Origin: Microbacterium sp. LWS13-1.2
GTDB taxonomy: Bacteria; Actinomycetota; Actinomycetes; Actinomycetales; Microbacteriaceae
Length of the DNA: 64,000 bases
NCBI RefSeq assembly: GCF_040144835.1
Contig: NZ_CP151632.1
Span: 1,302,001 to 1,366,000 of the forward strand
Reading direction: 5' to 3'
Made by a program: the position numbers and the translations under genes. Below are positions 45,852 to 54,376 of the stretch, piece after piece. How positions within the stretch are numbered: position 1 is the stretch's first letter; every line of letters begins with the position of its first letter. The notes beneath the pieces were generated by a model. That model made no database searches. It was not told the origin of the DNA and saw only the letters and a program-made list of their open reading frames with translations.

Positions 45852-46739
45852 TCAGTCGCGCGGGCTCAGCAGGTAGCGGTTGAAGGATGCCGTGACCTCG
45901 GCATCCACCGGCACCGCCGCGCCGTCGATGGCTGTGATGGGCGCCGCCAGTCGCACGCTCGACACCAGCCACGCGGCATCCGCGTCCGTCAGCGCGCTCG
46001 TCGGCAGCGTGGCGTAACCGGTCTCGTGCCCCTCCTCCTCGAGGTGGGCGAAGAGGCTCAGCTGCGTCGTGCCGTGGAGGATGCCGCCGTTCGGCGCGGG
46101 CGTGACGAAGCGGCCGTCGATGCGCAGGATGAGAGAGGCGGTGGGCGCCTCGAGCACGAAGCCGTCCGAGGTGACGAAGACGGCGTCGTCGGCCCCTCGG
46201 CGCTTGGCCTCGCGGATCGCAGCCATGTTGACCGCGTACGACAGGGTCTTCGCGCCGAGCAGCAGCCACGGCGCCTTCGCAGGGGTGTCGATGCCGTAGC
46301 CGCGATCGAGCGTGACGACCCTGATGCCGTGCTCGCGCACGGCGGTGTTGTCGGCGGCGGCAGCCACCGTCACCCACGCCGTCGGTGCGGGGCCGTGCTC
46401 GACGCCGCGGCTCAGGATGAGCTTGATGACGCCCTCGCCCTGGCGAGGCGCGTGCTGCGCGGCGGCGTCGACGGCCTGGCGCCACTGCTCGAGGTGCGGA
46501 GCGGCCAGGTCGCAGATGCGCGCGGAGTGTGCGAGCCGCTCGAGGTGGGCCTGTGTCTCCTGCGCGTGGCCGTCGACGACCCCGATCGACTCGAAGATGC
46601 CGTCGCCGCGCTGCGTGCTCAGCTCGCCGACGCTCAGGGCCGGCGCCGACGGGTTGATGACCCGGAACGTGCCGGCGAAATCGGACCGAGGATCATCGGA
46701 TGCCGCGGGGTCGATGACGAGCGCGAAGAGCAATGCCAT
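45852..46739 (-). CDS. pabC: Class IV PLP aminotransferase, aminodeoxychorismate lyase-like
   Basis: This 295-residue fold-type IV PLP enzyme has the PLP lysine in LLGAKTLSYAVNM and the phosphate-binding loops ADDAVFVTSDGFVLEA and GGILHGTTQ. The N-terminal GDGIFESIGV matches aminodeoxychorismate lyases, which form 4-aminobenzoate for folate. Branched-chain or D-amino-acid transaminases share the fold, so the substrate is not certain. No pabA/pabB is adjacent. The region upstream contains a structured element. Confidence 0.8.
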   Translation of the reverse strand: MALLFALVIDPAASDDPRSDFAGTFRVINPSAPALSVGELSTQRGDGIFESIGVVDGHAQETQAHLERLAHSARICDLAAPHLEQWRQAVDAAAQHAPRQGEGVIKLILSRGVEHGPAPTAWVTVAAAADNTAVREHGIRVVTLDRGYGIDTPAKAPWLLLGAKTLSYAVNMAAIREAKRRGADDAVFVTSDGFVLEAPTASLILRIDGRFVTPAPNGGILHGTTQLSLFAHLEEEGHETGYATLPTSALTDADAAWLVSSVRLAAPITAIDGAAVPVDAEVTASFNRYLLSPRD

Positions 46740-46785
46740 GTCCCCGAGCCTAAGTGCTCGGGAATGCCCGGCCCCTCGTCTCGGT

Positions 46786-46974
46786 TACACTGGATCGGCC
46801 GGGCCGCAGTAACCCCGGGCTCCAACTTTTGCCGCTACGAGCGGCGCCGCGCCGAGAGGCGTTCTGCGGCCCGGCACTTTCGTACCCGGCATCCGTCCGG
46901 GCGCTTCCTTCGCGCCGTGCTCCGTGAGACCTCAACTGACCGCCGAGACCGTGGGTTTCACCCGCAGTCTCGGC
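46786..46974 (+). ncRNA. Candidate structured RNA / leader without a downstream gene
   Basis: The 285-bp gap holds a TACACT -10-like hexamer (46786-46791), then a perfect 12-bp stem (46798-46809 with 46864-46875) that encloses smaller hairpins such as GCCGC-TACGA-GCGGC (46831-46845). A second long hairpin (46942-46974) reads GCCGAGAC / GTCTCGGC with further pairing up to a TTC loop. No gene follows on this strand; the next gene is antisense. No good -35 is visible. It could be a small RNA, an orphan leader (an L10-type ribosomal leader is one idea), or a 5' region of pabC read on the other strand. Confidence 0.4.
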
Positions 46975-47024
46975 AGCCGGCTGCAGTCTCACCGCCAGGG
47001 CTGTGAGCGAAGCGCCAGCGGATC

Positions 47025-47663
47025 TCAGGTCAGGGCGTCGCGGCGCCAGAGGGCTGCGCAGGCCGACAGGTCGGCGCCATAGTCCGAGAGGCGCAGCGCC
47101 CGCGTGGTGAACGCCGACGCGCGCTCGGGTTCGGTCGTCTCGTAGTCGTCTGCGAGGTGTGTCGCGCCCGATGCCTGGACGCGGCAGAACGCCGCGGCGC
47201 GGTCGAGGGCCACCGCGAAGTCGCCCTCGAAAAGCCCGCGCAGGATGGTGTCGACCAGGGCGACGAGCTCGTCGGGACCGGCGGGCGATGGCGCGCCGGC
47301 CACGACGTCGTCGACGGAGGCGAGCTCGGCACGGCCGCGCTCGTACAGGAGCGCGGCCGTGCGCGGGTCGTCGTGGATCATGAGCTGCACGAGGTACAGC
47401 CGCCACAGCGCGCCGGGCAGCGTCTTCGCAGGCGAACGCGACCACAGCTCGGCGAGGTCGTCGATGCCGTTCTCGTCGGTGAACGAGACGAGCCGGTCGA
47501 CGACGCCGCCGTCCGGGTCGGCGCGGACCCTGGCGAGCAAGGCGTGCGCGGTGGTGTGCGCGACGCGCGAGACCTCAGCCGGGTCCTCGGCTGCGAACGC
47601 CCGGTCGAAGACCTCGGCCGGGCGCCGGACGGGCTTGTGGAACTCCCTGGACGAATCGCTCAT
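47025..47663 (-). CDS. Conserved actinobacterial protein of unknown function
   Basis: From ATG 47663 the protein is 212 residues, soluble and mostly helical, beginning MSDSSREFHKPVRRPAEVF. It contains AHTTAHALLARVRADPDGG and repeated Ala-rich amphipathic helices, without cysteine clusters or nucleotide loops. I do not recognise a functional family. The frame is open to 47732, but the shorter start suits the neighbouring sequence. It is the last coding unit before the structured intergenic element and pabC. Confidence 0.7.
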   Translation of the reverse strand: MSDSSREFHKPVRRPAEVFDRAFAAEDPAEVSRVAHTTAHALLARVRADPDGGVVDRLVSFTDENGIDDLAELWSRSPAKTLPGALWRLYLVQLMIHDDPRTAALLYERGRAELASVDDVVAGAPSPAGPDELVALVDTILRGLFEGDFAVALDRAAAFCRVQASGATHLADDYETTEPERASAFTTRALRLSDYGADLSACAALWRRDALT

Positions 47664-47742
47664 TCGGTCCAGGCTACTCGCCGCCACGAGAACCGGCTCG
47701 CGCGGCATCGCGGCCGCCCAGGGGAGGCACATGACCCGGCGC

Positions 47743-48150
47743 TCAGACCTGGTTGATGCGGATGTGGTTGCCGGCGAGGTCGCGGAAGGCGCAGTCGCGC
47801 GGACCCCACCCCTGCTCCTTGGGCTCCTGGAGCACCTCCGCGCCGAAGGCGCGCAGCTTCTCGAACGTCGCGTCGAGGTCGCTGGTCGTGAAGACGTAGG
47901 GTCCGGGGCCGGACCCCTTCACGATCAGACGCTGGAGCGCCTCGCCGTCGTCGGGCGAACGGCCCGCGGACGGATCCGACACCACGAGCGAGAGGCCGGG
48001 CTGGCCCGGGAAGCCGAAGCTCACCCAGCGGTGACCGTCGTACGAGACGTCGTTGACGACCTCGAGGCCGAGACCGTCGCGGTAGAAGGGGATGGCGGCG
48101 TCGACGTCGTCGACGGTGATGGGGCTGTATGCCAGGGCGATGTTCGTCAT
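47743..48150 (-). CDS. VOC-family (glyoxalase/bleomycin-resistance fold) protein
   Basis: This 135-residue protein has two beta-alpha-beta-beta-beta units: ITVDDVDAAIPFYRDGLGLEVVND and FTTSDLDATFEKLRAFGAEV (quoted in part), ending RDLAGNHIRINQV. The possible metal ligands of the fold are present in part (H in DGHRWVSF and in GNHI). Function may be resistance, an isomerase or a lyase. It lies 94 bp downstream of an AraC-type regulator on the same strand, which probably controls it. Confidence 0.87.
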   Translation of the reverse strand: MTNIALAYSPITVDDVDAAIPFYRDGLGLEVVNDVSYDGHRWVSFGFPGQPGLSLVVSDPSAGRSPDDGEALQRLIVKGSGPGPYVFTTSDLDATFEKLRAFGAEVLQEPKEQGWGPRDCAFRDLAGNHIRINQV

Positions 48151-48244
48151 GCATGCCACGCTACGATCCCTCGCGAACCCGCGCTTCTCCGATCCTGCTC
48201 GGTTCACGAGCGGCGAGCCGGGCACTGCGCCGAGCCGCTCCGCG

Positions 48245-48661
48245 TCAGACGTACCGGGTCGGCCGCGTGAGGATCTTCGCGACGCACAGCGGCATGGCCT
48301 CGGCGGCATCGTGCGGGCGCGAGCGGTATGAGCTCGGGGTCTCCCCCACGATCTCGGAGAACGTCGAGCTGAACGAGCCGAGCGATGTCGCACCGACGGC
48401 GGTGCAGGCATCCGTCACCGAGACACCCTCGCGGAGCAGCGCCATCGCCCGCTCGATGCGCCGCGTCATGAGGTACGCGTACGGCGTCTCGCCGTAGGCG
48501 GCCTTGAACTCCCGGGAGAAGTGCGCGGGCGACATCAGGGCCCGGGTCGCCATCGTCGGCACGTCGAGCGGCTGGGCGTAGTCGCGGTCGATGAGGTCGC
48601 GGGCGCGGCGCAGGTGTGCGAGCGTCTGGGTCGTCTGCGGAGCGGAAACCACGGACTTCAC
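48245..48661 (-). CDS. AraC-family transcriptional regulator (DNA-binding domain only)
   Basis: This 138-residue protein starts at GTG 48661 and consists almost only of the double helix-turn-helix AraC domain: PLDVPTMATRALMSPAHFSREFKAAYGETP and a second HTH ending SFSSTFSEIVGETPSSYR (quoted in pieces). There is no sensor domain; such short forms often act with or on a neighbouring VOC-family gene. The VOC gene directly downstream is the obvious target. Confidence 0.88.
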   Translation of the reverse strand: MKSVVSAPQTTQTLAHLRRARDLIDRDYAQPLDVPTMATRALMSPAHFSREFKAAYGETPYAYLMTRRIERAMALLREGVSVTDACTAVGATSLGSFSSTFSEIVGETPSSYRSRPHDAAEAMPLCVAKILTRPTRYV

Positions 48662-48700
48662 GCTACCGGGATGACGACTGCGCGCGCTTCGGATCGCGGT

Positions 48701-49513
48701 TCACGCCGTCGGGATCGTGACGATCGGAACCGTCGACGGCTCGCCGGTGGGCGACCCGCCCTGCGGCTCGATCGTCACCGCGATGACATCGCCCGGCTCC
48801 AGCGCACCGTCGAGCAGTGCCGTCGCCTCGCCCTCAGCGGAGTCGAAAGTGCCCGCCGAGACAGCACCTCCGTCGCGTACGAACCACAGCTCGAAGCTCT
48901 CGTCGTCGGCGATCTGCGGGAGCCCTTGCGAGACGAGCACGACCGTGCCGAGCGATTCCGACCAGTGCGCGGTCGCGGTGCCGCCGTCGGTGACCTCGAC
49001 CGTGGCCGACTGCGCGTCGGGGGCATCCTCGATCTGCTGTAGCGCGACGACCTCGGCCGGCCGGTTCAGGTAGTCGTTGATCATGGCCGCGCCGAGCCCC
49101 AGCGCGACGAGCAGCACCAACGATGCGGCGAGCGCGACGATGCCGCGGGTCCAGCGACGCCGGGAGACGGCCTGGATGACCGCGGTGGCGGGCGGCGGCT
49201 CAGAGGCCGGCCGATCGCTGCTCTCGGACCACGCGGCGACCGGTTCGGCGACCGCGGCGGCGGACGCGTCCATGGCAGGCAGCTGAGGGGTCGCGGCGAC
49301 CCGCGACAGCAGCGTGGACCGCAGCGTCAGCGGGGGCACGGCATCGGCGACGGTGTCGGCGAGGGCGGCGGCGGTCGCGGCATCCGCGTCCACTCGCTCC
49401 TCCCACTCGGGGTGCCGGCGGCGCGCAGCCTCGAACGCCTCGCGGTCGGCGGGCGACAGCGCGTTCAGCGCAGCACCTGCGGCGAGCTCGGCGAACTCCT
49501 CCTCGTTCATCAC
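48701..49513 (-). CDS. rskA: Anti-sigma-K factor RskA
   Basis: This 270-residue protein has an N-terminal cytoplasmic anti-sigma domain (EFAELAAGAALNALSPADREAF), one membrane helix (GIVALAASLVLLVALGLGAAMI, about 130-151) and an extracytoplasmic RskA domain ending PTGEPSTVPIVTI. It would hold SigK inactive until the membrane protein is cleaved by regulated proteolysis. The start overlaps the sigK stop (ATGA), ensuring balanced synthesis. Confidence 0.93.
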   Translation of the reverse strand: MMNEEEFAELAAGAALNALSPADREAFEAARRRHPEWEERVDADAATAAALADTVADAVPPLTLRSTLLSRVAATPQLPAMDASAAAVAEPVAAWSESSDRPASEPPPATAVIQAVSRRRWTRGIVALAASLVLLVALGLGAAMINDYLNRPAEVVALQQIEDAPDAQSATVEVTDGGTATAHWSESLGTVVLVSQGLPQIADDESFELWFVRDGGAVSAGTFDSAEGEATALLDGALEPGDVIAVTIEPQGGSPTGEPSTVPIVTIPTA

Positions 49514-50112
49514 GCGGTCACCCCCATCTCTGCTCTCAGGCGGGACAGACCGTCCCGCATCCTCGTCTTGATCGTCCCCAGCGGCGCTCCCACCAGGGCC
49601 GCGATCTCGCTCTGACTGTAGCCCCCGTAATACGCGAGGGTCAGCGCTTCCTTCTGGGCGTCCGGCAGTGCCGACAGCGCGGTCGCCACCCTCTCCCCCT
49701 CGATGCGCAGCTCGACCTGTTCCGCCACCTCGTCATGGGCTACCCCGAGGTCGCGGAATCCCGCGCGCACGTCGCGATCCGTGCTCGACTGCGAGGCCCG
49801 CACACGGTCCACAGCCCGGCGGTGCGCGATCGTGAGCACCCACGTTCTCCCCTGACCTCTGTTCGGAGCGAACCGCGACGCGGATTGCCACACCTCGAGG
49901 AAGACCTCCTGCAGCACCTCCTCGCTCTGCGCCCGGTCAACGAGCACCCGCAGGATCAGACCGAAGACGCGCGGCGAGAGCAGGTCGTAGACGCGCGCGA
50001 AGGCCGCCTGATCGCCGGCAGCCACCCGCAGCAGCAGCTCTCCGATGCGGTCGACCGGCTCCGTGCCGTCCTCCGGCACGTCGATCCCGTCGATCACCAT
50101 GTCCACCAGCAT
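49510..50112 (-). CDS. sigK: ECF RNA polymerase sigma factor SigK
   Basis: This 200-residue ECF sigma factor has region 2 (FARVYDLLSPRVFGLILRVL, SRFAPNRGQGRTWVLTIAHR) and region 4 (ALSALPDAQKEALTLAYYGG, then SQSEIAALVGAPLGTIKTRM). The pairing with RskA, dipZ and a fasciclin gene fits SigK. An internal ATG at 50100 is an alternative start. It lies 39 bp downstream of dipZ, so SigK is probably transcribed from the dipZ promoter, which resembles its own target sequence: positive autoregulation. Confidence 0.92.
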   Translation of the reverse strand: MLVDMVIDGIDVPEDGTEPVDRIGELLLRVAAGDQAAFARVYDLLSPRVFGLILRVLVDRAQSEEVLQEVFLEVWQSASRFAPNRGQGRTWVLTIAHRRAVDRVRASQSSTDRDVRAGFRDLGVAHDEVAEQVELRIEGERVATALSALPDAQKEALTLAYYGGYSQSEIAALVGAPLGTIKTRMRDGLSRLRAEMGVTA

Positions 50113-50151
50113 GCCCTACGTCACCTCCCCGCGACCTGATCGCACCCGGTG

Positions 50152-51879
50152 TCAGCCGAACGTGAACGAGTAGACGTCGACTCCCGGCGAGACGCGCACG
50201 TCGAGCACGTGCGCGGCCGCATCGTCGGTCTCCGCCACGGCATACGAACGCGGCGTCCCCGACACGGCCAGGGTCTGCTCGCGGCCATCGTCCAGGCGCA
50301 CGCGCACCTCCCCCTCGCCGGCGAGCACCATGCGCACCTCCTCGGCATGGAACTGCAGACGGATGCCGCCGCCCGCGGTCCCCGACGGAGCCGCGTACTG
50401 CGTCTCGACCCGCCACGCGCCGTCCAGGGCGAACGAATCGGCCGGCTGGTCGTCGGGCAGCCGGTACTCGGCTTCGCCCGCCCGATACGCGGGCTCACCG
50501 CCGTAGTTGACGTCCTTCGCCGACCCGAGGAACGTCTCGCGCGTGCGGGTGCCGGCGTCCGGAGTGTGATCGGCGACGTCGGTCGGATCGGGCAGCGTCA
50601 CATCGGGATCGGCATCCTCCAGCAGCTCGCGGATGAGCTTCTCGGTCGCGGCGTAGTTGCCCTCGCCGAGCGCGATGTGCCGGACCGTTCCGTCCGCGTC
50701 GATCAGATAGTGCGCGGGCCAATAGCGGTTCCGGTAGTTCGTCCACGTCGACAGGCTGTTGTCGAGGGCCACCGGGTAGGTGATGCCGAAGTCGCGCGCG
50801 CCGGCGACGACGTTGCCGGCATCCTTCTCGAACGCGTACTCGGGAGAGTGGATGCCGATCACCTGCAGCCCCGCGTCGCGGTACGCCTGGTCCCACGCGA
50901 CGACGTGCGGGATGCTGCGCTGGCAGTTGATGCAGGAGTACGCCCAGAAGTCGATCAGGACGACCTGGCCGCGAAGGTCTTTGAGGTCGAGCGCGGCGCC
51001 GCCCGGCGTGTTCAGCCACGCCCCGATGCCGCGGATGCTCGGCGCCGTACCGCACGACTCGAGCTCGGACGCGCCGTTCGTGCACTGGTCGAGCTCGCGG
51101 TTCTCGTCGGTGACGAGACCGCCGAGGTCGAGCGCCCGCCGGGCGTCGGAATTGTCGGTGAGCTCCCGCTGGACGCCTGCGGTGTAGTCGGGCACGAGGC
51201 GCTGCAGCGCCTGCGGCACGTTGAAGACGAGGCCCACGGCGAGGGCGAGCATCGCGACGCCCGCGGCGACGCGCAGGCCGCGCTCGCGCTTGCGGAACGC
51301 GCGGATGCGCTCGACGAGCCCACGGCCCGCCAGTGCGAAGAACAGGAGCGGGATGGCGACCCCCACCGCGAACGAGACCGTCAGCACGACCGTGCCGGCG
51401 TCGATGCGTCCCGTGGATCCGGCGACGATGATCGCCGCGAGCACCGGTCCCGCGCACGGCACGAAGACGGTTCCCAATGCGAGCCCCACGCCGTACCCGC
51501 TTCCCCGGTTCTGCACCTCCGAGCGACGCGCGAGCTTCTGGAAAGGCTTCTCGAGCAGCTGCTCGAATCGCGGCACGAGCAGCCCGATACCGATGAGCAC
51601 GAGCACGGCGATACCCGCCCAGCGCAGCACGTCCTGGGGAAGCCCGAGGGCTCCGAGCACGAGCGAGCCGAGCAGCGTCACGAGGGTGAAGCTCGTGATG
51701 AGACCCGCGATCACGAGATAGGGCCGCCATCGCGACACGGGCGCCGCGCCGCCTGCCGCGTCGTCGAGCCGGGCGGACTGCGCGCCCCCGGTCAGGAAGA
51801 TGACCGGCAGCACCGGCAGGATGCACGGCGAGATCCCCGTGATGAGTCCGCCGAGCAGACCGATGATGACGAGCTCCAT
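50152..51879 (-). CDS. dipZ: DipZ: CcdA-like membrane thiol transporter fused to thioredoxin domain
   Basis: This 575-residue fusion has an N-terminal CcdA/DsbD-beta membrane domain (about 1-255, starting [20 protein letters not shown] with a conserved PC, second PC in [12 protein letters not shown]), an extracytoplasmic TlpA-like thioredoxin domain (about 275-435) with active site SCINC near residue 318, and a C-terminal beta-sandwich DipZ domain. It would carry reducing equivalents across the membrane. ATG 51879 follows AGGGGGACG. It heads a dipZ-sigK-rskA unit. M. tuberculosis dipZ is a SigK-regulon gene between mpt83 and mpt70. Confidence 0.93.
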   Translation of the reverse strand: MELVIIGLLGGLITGISPCILPVLPVIFLTGGAQSARLDDAAGGAAPVSRWRPYLVIAGLITSFTLVTLLGSLVLGALGLPQDVLRWAGIAVLVLIGIGLLVPRFEQLLEKPFQKLARRSEVQNRGSGYGVGLALGTVFVPCAGPVLAAIIVAGSTGRIDAGTVVLTVSFAVGVAIPLLFFALAGRGLVERIRAFRKRERGLRVAAGVAMLALAVGLVFNVPQALQRLVPDYTAGVQRELTDNSDARRALDLGGLVTDENRELDQCTNGASELESCGTAPSIRGIGAWLNTPGGAALDLKDLRGQVVLIDFWAYSCINCQRSIPHVVAWDQAYRDAGLQVIGIHSPEYAFEKDAGNVVAGARDFGITYPVALDNSLSTWTNYRNRYWPAHYLIDADGTVRHIALGEGNYAATEKLIRELLEDADPDVTLPDPTDVADHTPDAGTRTRETFLGSAKDVNYGGEPAYRAGEAEYRLPDDQPADSFALDGAWRVETQYAAPSGTAGGGIRLQFHAEEVRMVLAGEGEVRVRLDDGREQTLAVSGTPRSYAVAETDDAAAHVLDVRVSPGVDVYSFTFG

Positions 51880-51902
51880 ACGTCCCCCTAGGTGTTGCGG
51901 GT

Positions 51903-51931
51903 TGTTCGCTCCGGAGTCCGGTTCGGATTGG
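51903..51931 (-). promoter_or_regulatory. Probable SigK promoter of dipZ-sigK-rskA
   Basis: On the minus strand CCAATCC (51931-51925) is followed after 16 nt by CGAACA (51908-51903). Exactly the same two hexamer-like blocks and spacing occur in the opposite direction for the fasciclin gene. The -35 resembles the mycobacterial SigK -35 (CCATCC, from memory). Confidence 0.65.
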
Positions 51932-51978
51932 TCGGACGCGTGTGATGCGGGCGTGCTGGGGATCGGCATCCGATTCTT

Positions 51979-52007
51979 CCAATCCGTTCCGGCGAGCCCT
52001 CCGAACA
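51979..52007 (+). promoter_or_regulatory. Probable SigK promoter of the fasciclin gene
   Basis: CCAATCC (51979-51985), a 16-nt spacer and CGAACA (52002-52007). It is the mirror image of the dipZ promoter-like element 48 bp away, with the GTTCCGG/GAACCGG spacer starts also related. It lies about 84 bp before the start codon. Confidence 0.65.
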
Positions 52008-52090
52008 GTCCGTGTAGCCGCTCCTGCGGCACGCTCCCCGCACCGGGGGCCACCAGACCGCGGTCGCACGACCGCATGGAGGAGGAAGAC

Positions 52091-52753
52091 ATGTCTCGCA
52101 TCACCAGGAAGCGTCTGTCGGCCGGGCTCGCTCTCGCCGTCGCCGCGACCTTCGCGCTGTCCGCCTGTTCGATGGGCGGCTCGGCCGCCGAACCTTCCAC
52201 CGAACCGTCCGCACCCGCCATGGAATCGAGCGAGGCGCCGATGGCGGCCGACCCCGCCGCAGACCTCGTCGGCCCGGGCTGCGCCGCCTACGCCGAGGCC
52301 GTGCCGGACGGCGCCGGCTCGATCGAGGGCATGTCGGCGGACCCGGTCGCGGTGGCGGCATCCAACAATCCGATGCTGACGACCCTCACCGCTGCCGTGA
52401 GCGGCCAGCTGAACCCTGAGGTGGACCTCGTCGACACTCTCAACGGTGACGAGTTCACGGTCTTCGCGCCGGTCGACGAAGCGTTCGCGGCGCTCGACCC
52501 CGCCACGATCGAGTCGCTAAAGACCGACACCGCGACGCTGACATCGATCCTCACCTACCACGTGGTGCCTGGCCGGATCGAGCCCGCCGACATCGCCGGC
52601 ATGCACACCACCGTGCAGGGCGCCGATCTCGAGGTGACCGGCAGCGGCGACGCCTGGATGGTCAACGACGCGAACGTGATCTGCGGCGGCGTGCAGACGG
52701 CCAACGCCACCGTGTATCTCATCGACTCGGTCCTGATGCCTCCGGCACAGTGA
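52091..52753 (+). CDS. Fasciclin-domain lipoprotein (MPT70/MPT83-like)
   Basis: This 220-residue protein starts at ATG 52091 after GGAGGAAG. A signal peptide ends in the lipobox FALSAC (C26), followed by a Pro/Ser/Glu linker and one FAS1 domain (about 88-219) with [32 protein letters not shown] and ending [11 protein letters not shown]. It closely follows the layout of mycobacterial MPT83/MPT70, which are SigK targets. It is surface-exposed and probably adhesive or structural. It diverges from dipZ. Confidence 0.93.
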   Translation: MSRITRKRLSAGLALAVAATFALSACSMGGSAAEPSTEPSAPAMESSEAPMAADPAADLVGPGCAAYAEAVPDGAGSIEGMSADPVAVAASNNPMLTTLTAAVSGQLNPEVDLVDTLNGDEFTVFAPVDEAFAALDPATIESLKTDTATLTSILTYHVVPGRIEPADIAGMHTTVQGADLEVTGSGDAWMVNDANVICGGVQTANATVYLIDSVLMPPAQ

Positions 52754-52758
52754 CCGAC

Positions 52759-52774
52759 GCCGGCTTCGGCCGGC
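52759..52774 (+). terminator. UUCG-capped hairpin after the fasciclin gene
   Basis: A perfect 6-bp stem GCCGGC / GCCGGC caps a stable TTCG loop 5 bp after the stop codon. Confidence 0.6.
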
Positions 52775-52785
52775 ATGCAGGGGGG

Positions 52786-52826
52786 CACGAGGCCGCCGGC
52801 GAAGCGAGGTCGCCGGCGGTCTCGTG
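52786..52826 (+). terminator. Long hairpin after the fasciclin gene
   Basis: A 17-bp stem (52786-52802 with 52810-52826) with one G.T pair and a 7-nt loop. Together with the UUCG hairpin it forms a tandem terminator before the kinase gene. Confidence 0.75.
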
Positions 52827-52947
52827 GTGTCCACATGCACGCGGTCGCGGGAGAGTCAAGGGTGTGGGCCTGATCAGTTGTGCTGTCTAGCCTTATCCTC
52901 GGCCTGGGGTTGTGCCGGAGGGGTGCGGACACCGGGTGGGAGGAGAC

Positions 52948-54369
52948 GTGACAGACCTGCGCGAGTCGGCGGAGTTGTCCACCGGCGAGATCTTGGACGA
53001 TCGCTACGTCCTGCATGAGCGGATCGGCGAGGGTGGAATGGCGCGCGTCTATCGCGCCGAAGACACCCATCTCCAGCGCTCAGTGGCGGTGAAGGTGTTC
53101 CGAGAGCCCACCGACGGCATCGACTCCGTCGAGCGTGCGCTGTCGGAGACGACGCTCCTCGCCTCTCTGAGTCACCATTCCCTGGTCACCGTGTTCGATG
53201 CTCGCGTGGGCACGGGTGAGACCAGCTACCTGGTCATGGAGCACGTCGACGGCATCACCCTGCGCGATCTCATCGCGCGCGGGTCTGTCGATCCGCGGAT
53301 CGTCGCATCGATCGCGATCGACATCGCGGAGGGCCTGCACGTCGCGCACGAGCACGGGGTCGTGCATCGCGACATCAAGCCCTCGAACGTGCTCCTGTGG
53401 TCATCTCCGCGGCCGGGATGGGAGTGGCGGGCGAAGCTCGCGGACTTCGGCATCGCCTACTTGATGGACACGGCGCGCGTCACGACCCCCGGAGTGATCG
53501 TCGGCACGATGGCGTACGTCGCTCCGGAGCAGGCGCGAGGTGTGCCGCCGGCGCCGGCCGCCGACATCTACGCGTTCGGTCTCCTGCTGATCGAGGCGCT
53601 GACCGGCGAACGCCCGTTCGGCGATGCGGAAGGCATCGGAACCGTTGTGGCACGTCTGTCGTCGGCGCCCGAGATCCCGGAGTCGCTCCACCCGTCGTGG
53701 CAGGGCCTGCTGCGCGGCATGACGGCGATCCGCCCGGACGACCGACCCACCGCGCTCGAGGTCGTGACGGCGGCTTCCCGCCTGGCGGCGATGGAGAACA
53801 CCATCGCCCGTGAAAGGGCCGACCCCGCGACGGTGCCTGTCGCGTCGCCCGTCACCGGCCCTACCCAGGTCTTCCCCGGGCCGGCGCTCGTGGCTCATCC
53901 CCCAGGCCTGGTCGAGCGCGGCGCGCTCCGCCGCGATGCGCGCATGGCCGCCCTCGCCTCGGGAGCTTCGGCAGTGACGGATAGCGCGGCCGTGGTCGTC
54001 CCATCCGTTCCGGACGAGCAGCGCCGACCCTCCCGTCGAGTCCTGGTGATCGGTGCTGTCATCGCGGCGCTGCTGGTGCTCGGACTAGCGCTCGGGTCGC
54101 TGCTGCTGGCGAACAGCTGGTCCCCAGAACCGGACCCCGCATCCACTCCCCCCGCGGAGCAGCTGGCTCCGGCGGTGCCCACCCAGGAGGCTCCGGTCGA
54201 GGATGCGCCGGCGAACGTGCCCGCTGAGCAGCTCCCGGCCGAGGACGTGCCGCCGGTAGACACCGGCGGCGGAGGCGACGTCAACGACAACAGCGGCCCG
54301 GGGAACAACAACGGCAACGGAAACGGAAACGGCAACAGCGGGCGCGGGAACGGGAACGGGCGGGGCTGA
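52948..54369 (+). CDS. Membrane-anchored Ser/Thr protein kinase (PknB-like, no PASTA)
   Basis: This 473-residue protein starts at GTG 52948 after GGGAGGAGAC. The cytoplasmic kinase domain (about 16-285) has the glycine loop GEGGMA, catalytic lysine K49 in VAVKV, HRD at 140-142 (VVHRDIKPSNVLL), DFG at 166-168 and APE at 192-194. A membrane helix lies at about 364-388. The outside part has no PASTA repeats but a Pro/Ala/Glu-rich stalk and a Gly/Asn repeat tail (NGNGNGNGNS). It is encoded alone between the SigK module and the HNH gene. Substrates are unknown. Confidence 0.92.
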   Translation: MTDLRESAELSTGEILDDRYVLHERIGEGGMARVYRAEDTHLQRSVAVKVFREPTDGIDSVERALSETTLLASLSHHSLVTVFDARVGTGETSYLVMEHVDGITLRDLIARGSVDPRIVASIAIDIAEGLHVAHEHGVVHRDIKPSNVLLWSSPRPGWEWRAKLADFGIAYLMDTARVTTPGVIVGTMAYVAPEQARGVPPAPAADIYAFGLLLIEALTGERPFGDAEGIGTVVARLSSAPEIPESLHPSWQGLLRGMTAIRPDDRPTALEVVTAASRLAAMENTIARERADPATVPVASPVTGPTQVFPGPALVAHPPGLVERGALRRDARMAALASGASAVTDSAAVVVPSVPDEQRRPSRRVLVIGAVIAALLVLGLALGSLLLANSWSPEPDPASTPPAEQLAPAVPTQEAPVEDAPANVPAEQLPAEDVPPVDTGGGGDVNDNSGPGNNNGNGNGNGNSGRGNGNGRG

Positions 54370-54376
54370 GCCGCGT

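Noticed and set aside
43944..47006. A 1020-codon frame on the plus strand overlapping pstA, pstB and antisense to pabC
   Set aside because: It is in a shifted frame relative to real genes, with an Arg/His-rich translation and no family-like sequence.
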